Under the pieces are notes generated by a model that had not been told where the DNA came from, did no database searches, and saw only the letters and a program-made list of their open reading frames with translations. The position numbers and the translations under genes were made by a program. 64,000 nucleotides of DNA from Lateolabrax maculatus. Its lineage: Eukaryota > Chordata > Actinopteri > Acropomatiformes > Lateolabracidae. Position 1 is the stretch's first letter, and every line of letters starts with the position of its first letter. Location: contig CM062219.1 of assembly GCA_031216445.1 (NCBI GenBank), positions 8,322,501-8,386,500 of the forward strand. Reading direction: 5' to 3'. Shown one piece after another: positions 60,044 to 64,000 of the stretch.

Positions 60044-60576
60044 TCACTGTCCGTTCACCCTCAGACCTTGTCCAAAACTTTCCACTTCCTGCTCAGGCGG
60101 CGTGTCACCACAATTGCCTGCCTCAGCTCCTGGGATCAAAGTTGGCGCCCCCAGTGATCCGTCTACACCCTCTAACCCAGCTTCATCCTCATCCTCCTCC
60201 TGTTCCTCCTGGACTACTCCTTCACCTTCACCTTCACCCTCTGCTCCGGCTGCCCCAGACCCGGGGCTGCCCTCTGCCAGCGGTGGGTGAGTCCTGAGAG
60301 GGTCCTTGCGATCGGGATACAACCTTTGCTCGAGGGCCTTGAAGTCAGGCTCGAAGGGGAGGGGCACCCCTGGTTGAGGGGCGCCCAGGGCCAGGCCCAG
60401 ACCTACAGCAGCACCCATGCCCATTCCTGCACGGTACACCTCCATGCCATCAGGCAGCATGGACTTGATCTTGGGCAACCATCGCTTGCGGACGCGCCTC
60501 GCATTTGTGCACATGTCAGCAGCAATCACATTCATTTCACTCTCCTTGAAGTTAGGGTTGAAATTTTGACAGTAGA
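60044..60576 (-). CDS. nacc2: nacc2 terminal coding exon
   Basis: Begins [20 protein letters not shown], finishing the BEN domain at [18 protein letters not shown]. It continues into a Gly/Pro-rich stretch and an acidic [20 protein letters not shown] run, and ends GLRVNGQ at TGA (60044-60046). Acceptor CTCTTTTACAG. The acidic tail appears expanded compared with the mammalian protein as I recall it. Confidence 0.95.
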
Positions 60577-62727
60577 CTGTAAAAGAGAGAAAACAACAAA
60601 CTTCATGTAGACAAATCGTGTTCTTTCAGAATTCTATCACATACATTAGATGAATGGACAGTAAACCTACGTTTGACAGCGTTGAGGACCCTGCTGTCCA
60701 GGGGTTTCCTACTGGGGTCACTAGTAGAAGAACGGATACCTGTCCCACAGCTATTGGCTAAAGTGTTCCTGCAAGGATACAGAGTCAACACCAGGGGGCA
60801 GAGTCAGCAACAGGCACATACAGTAGATAAACATGGGAACACACACACACAACTAACCGCATTGCACAACATGGCCACAGATGGAGTGTGAAAGTTGGTT
60901 TGTGACAACAGCGGTAGTGTTGGAGTCATACACAGAACTCAAATCTTACAGTAGGCCCTTAAGACTAATAAAAACTGTTCTGCTTAGTTGTGCATGCTTT
61001 TATACTCACCTATCAAAGAACGTGGCTAGCAGACGGCGGAGCAAGACTTTGTGTTTGATACCAGCACATAGATGACAATTCATCAGCTGGCCTCGAGTCA
61101 TGAACACCTGTGTACCTGGTGTAAAAAGAAGAAAGAGGATTTGCTGAGAAAACTGATCATATTACGAGCTATTTCCTGTCTTTGAAGAATCTAGGGGTTT
61201 AGCTTTTCTCTCTTTGGCCCAATTACCAGTTCATCTTTTATTTGTTTTGCTACATTTGAAATTCCTGTTCAAGAAGATCTTTTAATGGAGCTAAACAAAG
61301 CTTCAGCTGTCCAACAAAGAATTGGAAATCAGGAGAGGAATTAATGTTGAAGGACATAAAAACAGCACACTAATAAATTACTAAACCATCTCTTTCACAT
61401 TTGTGTATTGTATCTTACATGGAGACTACAGAAATGAATTACACATTTCCTCAATGTTCCATTCCTTTTTTAATTCAATTACAATATAATCTGAATCTGA
61501 CTGAAAGTTTTTTGATTGATTACTGGCTAGAACTTGCATCTGTATGCATCTGTGTCATCGTGTTTGGCTGTGTCTGTCTGTAAAGTGCACTGGGAAGTAT
61601 TCAGACTCCATTCTTTTGCCTGAAAAGATTCAATATTAAATTGATTAGACTTTTTGCCATGCTCCATTGTAGGAATTATATTAGCTACATGTTGAGCGGT
61701 ACCTGTTCTCTTGAAAGTCTTTGGTCTGACTGCCAAGAGCTATATCTGTCAGTCAGACCAAAGAGTTCAGCTTTTGTCTCATCATACCTAAAAAATCTTT
61801 TTCCTCATGCTCTCAGAGCCCTGTAAGGGCCATTTGGCAAACTCTCGGCAGACTGTCATACGCTTTTTACTCCAGAGTGACTTCTGTCTAGTCAGTCTAC
61901 CATAAAGGCCTGATTGATGAGTACTGCAGAGATGGTTGTCCTTCTGTCACGGTCTTAAATCTCTGCAGAGAGACTCATGCAGCTTTGTTCTGACCCCTTC
62001 AGATCAACACGGTGATTTGGGTCAAAACCACTGTGGCGGCCAATCAGAATCTGGTTGAACGTGGATTGGACACTATTGAGCGTGTTTTCATTAGGGTACG
62101 AATTTAATTGAATGTTATTAATGGCAAAATGTTTTAATTATATGGTTTAGCACTAATCAGAACTAGAGTTGTACACTCAAGTCGATGTAAACGGTGATGA
62201 CCAGAGATTAACCTCTGATAGCAGTCTCATATGGGTCAGACACAGGTTGCATTCATGTGTCTCCTGCATAAAAGGGATATTAGTCATTCGTCTCTTTGCC
62301 CAGTTACCGATTTTGGGCCTTTGGCCATCTCCATGAAAAATCTTGAATTTAAAGGTTTTTATTTTACAACAAAGCTTTTGACTTTATTAGTTGGAATTAA
62401 TTCTTCAGTCAGTTTTACTTAATTTTACCAACTACTGAATTTTAATGCAAAAGCATGGAGGTATGAATACGTAAGTTGGTCTCTGCATGTGATAAAATGT
62501 GAGCAAGGAAATGTGTGTGAGTGGATGCCTGTGTGTATGTGCATGCCTACCAGCTACCAATTCCAGCTTCTCCCCAGGGTCTCCCTCAGAGTAGAGCTTA
62601 GGGTGGCAGCGGTAGCCTATCTGGCTGATGAGGCTTGCAGGCAGCGCCACCAGGTCCCTGCGGATCAGCACACAGTTGCGGTTCTCCAAGGCCAAGGGCA
62701 CCGCTGCCATCTCTGGCTTGTCCTGGA
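60044..62727 (-). CDS. nacc2: NACC2 (BTB/BEN-domain transcriptional repressor), last four coding exons, partial
   Basis: NACC family proteins are nuclear repressors with an N-terminal BTB/POZ domain and a C-terminal BEN domain; they recruit histone deacetylase complexes. Four exons join in frame (62551-62727, 61010-61115, 60671-60768, 60044-60576), giving 303 residues to the stop. The BEN region includes [80 protein letters not shown] and [20 protein letters not shown]. The [14 protein letters not shown] form and the SDPSRKPLD block favour NACC2 over NACC1 (RVVRKSW in NACC1). The tail contains FEQ/LEQR-Y similarity to NACC2 and then an acidic Glu/Gly run. The BTB exon is outside the window to the right. 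Confidence 0.95.
60671..60768 (-). CDS. nacc2: nacc2 exon, BEN domain part
   Basis: [20 protein letters not shown] then [12 protein letters not shown]. Acceptor ATCCTTGCAG, donor GTAGGT; phase 2 to 1. Confidence 0.96.
61010..61115 (-). CDS. nacc2: nacc2 exon, BEN domain start
   Basis: [20 protein letters not shown] then [14 protein letters not shown]. Acceptor TTTTTACACCAG, donor GTGAGT. It has no sizeable ORF of its own outside the splice model. Confidence 0.95.
61593..62015. mobile_element. decayed Tc1/mariner-like transposon fragment in nacc2 intron
   Basis: Contains GAAGTATTCAGACTCCATT at the start, then CAGCTTTTGTCTCATCATAC, TTTGGCAAACTC, CTACCATAAAGGCCTGATTG, CTGCAGAGATGGTTGTCCTT and ATCTCTGCAGAGAGACTCAT in order. 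These are words I recognise from a widespread fish Tc1-like element family. Frameshifts and gaps leave no transposase frame. Boundaries are approximate. Confidence 0.6.
62551..62727 (-). CDS. nacc2: nacc2 exon upstream of BEN domain
   Basis: [40 protein letters not shown], then [19 protein letters not shown]. Acceptor AGCTATCATCAG is poor in pyrimidines; the left boundary is supported by phase (split codon) but is the least certain of the four. Confidence 0.92.
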
Positions 62728-63171
62728 CTGATGATAGCAAGCAAGAACAGAAAGAGTTCAGAAAGCTTTAGAAAAAACTAAGAGGGTTTTGTGTTACACA
62801 GCAAAACAGAAACAGATACATGTGTATGCGTCCATATATTTAGCAGACTATGAACTACAAAAACAAAGTTACGCTATCATCCATACCCTACGTGCCCCTT
62901 ATTTAAATAGAGGCTACAAAGTTTAATTAGTAAAGCAGGATAGTGTAAGCTCATACAAGTTTGTTGTGTTTCATAAATGTTTTAGAGCATTGCAGATGTA
63001 TCCCAGATACGTCACAATGCTGCATCAGCAACTTGAGTTTTGGAGGGGGACAGATCCAAAGCTGGGTGTTAGGTTCTTACTTACAAAATTGTTCTCCCTA
63101 ACCCCTGAGATGACTTGTGAGTGTATGCACATGCACACCTCCTGTGCACACACATGCAAACAAATGCATTT

Positions 63172-63208
<37 letters not shown>
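63172..63208. repeat. (CA)n microsatellite
   Basis: Pure CA tract. Confidence 0.95.
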
Positions 63209-63212
<4 letters not shown>

Positions 63213-63321
63213 TAGAGAACAGGAGAAATTAATCCATTAATTTCCACACACATTCACATAGTGTATTCAGAAAAGTGTGGATTAATGCATTTGCGTGTGC
63301 ATTCACACCTACACAGACACA

Positions 63322-63377
<56 letters not shown>
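63322..63377. repeat. (CA)n microsatellite
   Basis: Pure CA tract of 56 bp, the longest uninterrupted dinucleotide run near this end. Confidence 0.95.
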
Positions 63378-63379
<2 letters not shown>

Positions 63380-63530
63380 AAAGATGTGCATGGTTCTCAA
63401 ATATCCCACAATGTCACCCTGGGGTGCTCTGACTGATTGCAGATAGAGTGGATTTCATAAATATCTGAAACTCTAGAATTTGACAAACCTGTGTGATGCC
63501 TTTGAGCTGCAGGATGCTAAAAAAGATGGA

Positions 63531-63532
<2 letters not shown>

Positions 63533-63569
<37 letters not shown>
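63533..63569. repeat. (GT)n microsatellite, inverted relative to its neighbour
   Basis: Pure GT tract about 155 bp from the CA tract at 63322-63377, so the two can pair as inverted repeats in a transcript. Confidence 0.95.
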
Positions 63570-63570
<1 letters not shown>

Positions 63571-64000
63571 ACATGTGAGTTTGAGTTTGAGAGTGCCCAT
63601 TGGTGCCTGGTCTATGTGTTTTCGTGTGATTGCAAACACAAGTGAATCTATGACTGCATGTGTAGGCAAATCTGCACCAGTATGAAAGTGAGGTAGAAAA
63701 CCATAACAAAAAGCAGTACAGACCAGCTGTTGTAGCTTTGATAAAGAGTGTGTTGTTGGTCACGATGCACTCCAATCATAACTCCATAAAGCTATCTTTA
63801 TGCTGAGAGAACCCACACACACACTGGAGGCACAACATCCTGCTTTTTCAAGATGTGCGGGATACATGATTTATGAAAGATTGAATAATGTAACTGGGAT
63901 GAAATGAATGTGCATCAGTTTTTTTTTATACAATACATAACAAGTCTGGACAAGGAGCAACTATGTTCCCGAAAACCCTGCATTTATGGTTATATATTTC

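Larger units (their letters stand above)
62728..64000 (-). other. nacc2 intron (continues beyond window)
   Basis: No exon was recognised to the window edge. The stretch is rich in CA/GT microsatellites (63172-63208, 63322-63377, 63533-63569). Confidence 0.6.

Overview
The window is vertebrate nuclear DNA, most likely from a spiny-rayed (percomorph) teleost. Genes are split by canonical GT-AG introns, CA/GT microsatellites are abundant, and there are decayed copies of transposon families typical of fish. Nothing prokaryotic, viral or organellar was seen.

Three protein genes are supported. (1) On the + strand, 2579-3104 is the last coding exon of a FAM78-family gene, probably fam78a; its 5' exon(s) lie left of the window. 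(2) On the - strand, nup214 is complete, from the ATG at 53167 to the stop at 18325. I rebuilt 36 coding exons whose phases all join, giving 2033 residues: an N-terminal beta-propeller, a serine/proline linker, a central coiled-coil region and a long FG-repeat tail ending in WRS. (3) On the - strand, 60044-62727 holds the last four coding exons of nacc2 (C-terminal half with the BEN domain); the BTB-domain part lies right of the window.

Layout: 1-2578 fam78a intron with a hAT-like MITE; 2579-3104 fam78a exon; 3105 to about 7.9 kb probable fam78a 3' UTR with a decayed percomorph repeat; 7.9-18.2 kb non-coding intergenic DNA with a MITE; 18.2-53.2 kb nup214; 53.37-53.85 kb a GC-rich minisatellite just upstream of nup214; 53.9-60.0 kb intergenic DNA and probable long nacc2 3' UTR; 60.0-64.0 kb nacc2. 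fam78a and nup214 converge tail to tail, as NUP214 and FAM78A do on human 9q34. nacc2 sits directly upstream of nup214 on the same strand, whereas human NACC2 is more distal on 9q34.

The genes do not form a pathway. Nup214 is a cytoplasmic nuclear-pore nucleoporin for mRNA and protein export, NACC2 is a BTB/BEN transcriptional repressor, and FAM78A is uncharacterised. The most unusual content is repetitive: (a) a 5.3-kb A/C-rich array filling most of nup214 intron 9, with nested kilobase-scale duplications and an internal 229-bp strand flip, and (b) a 480-bp minisatellite next to the nup214 promoter built from 7- and 9-bp units in a 155-bp higher-order repeat present three times. No new gene system was found.
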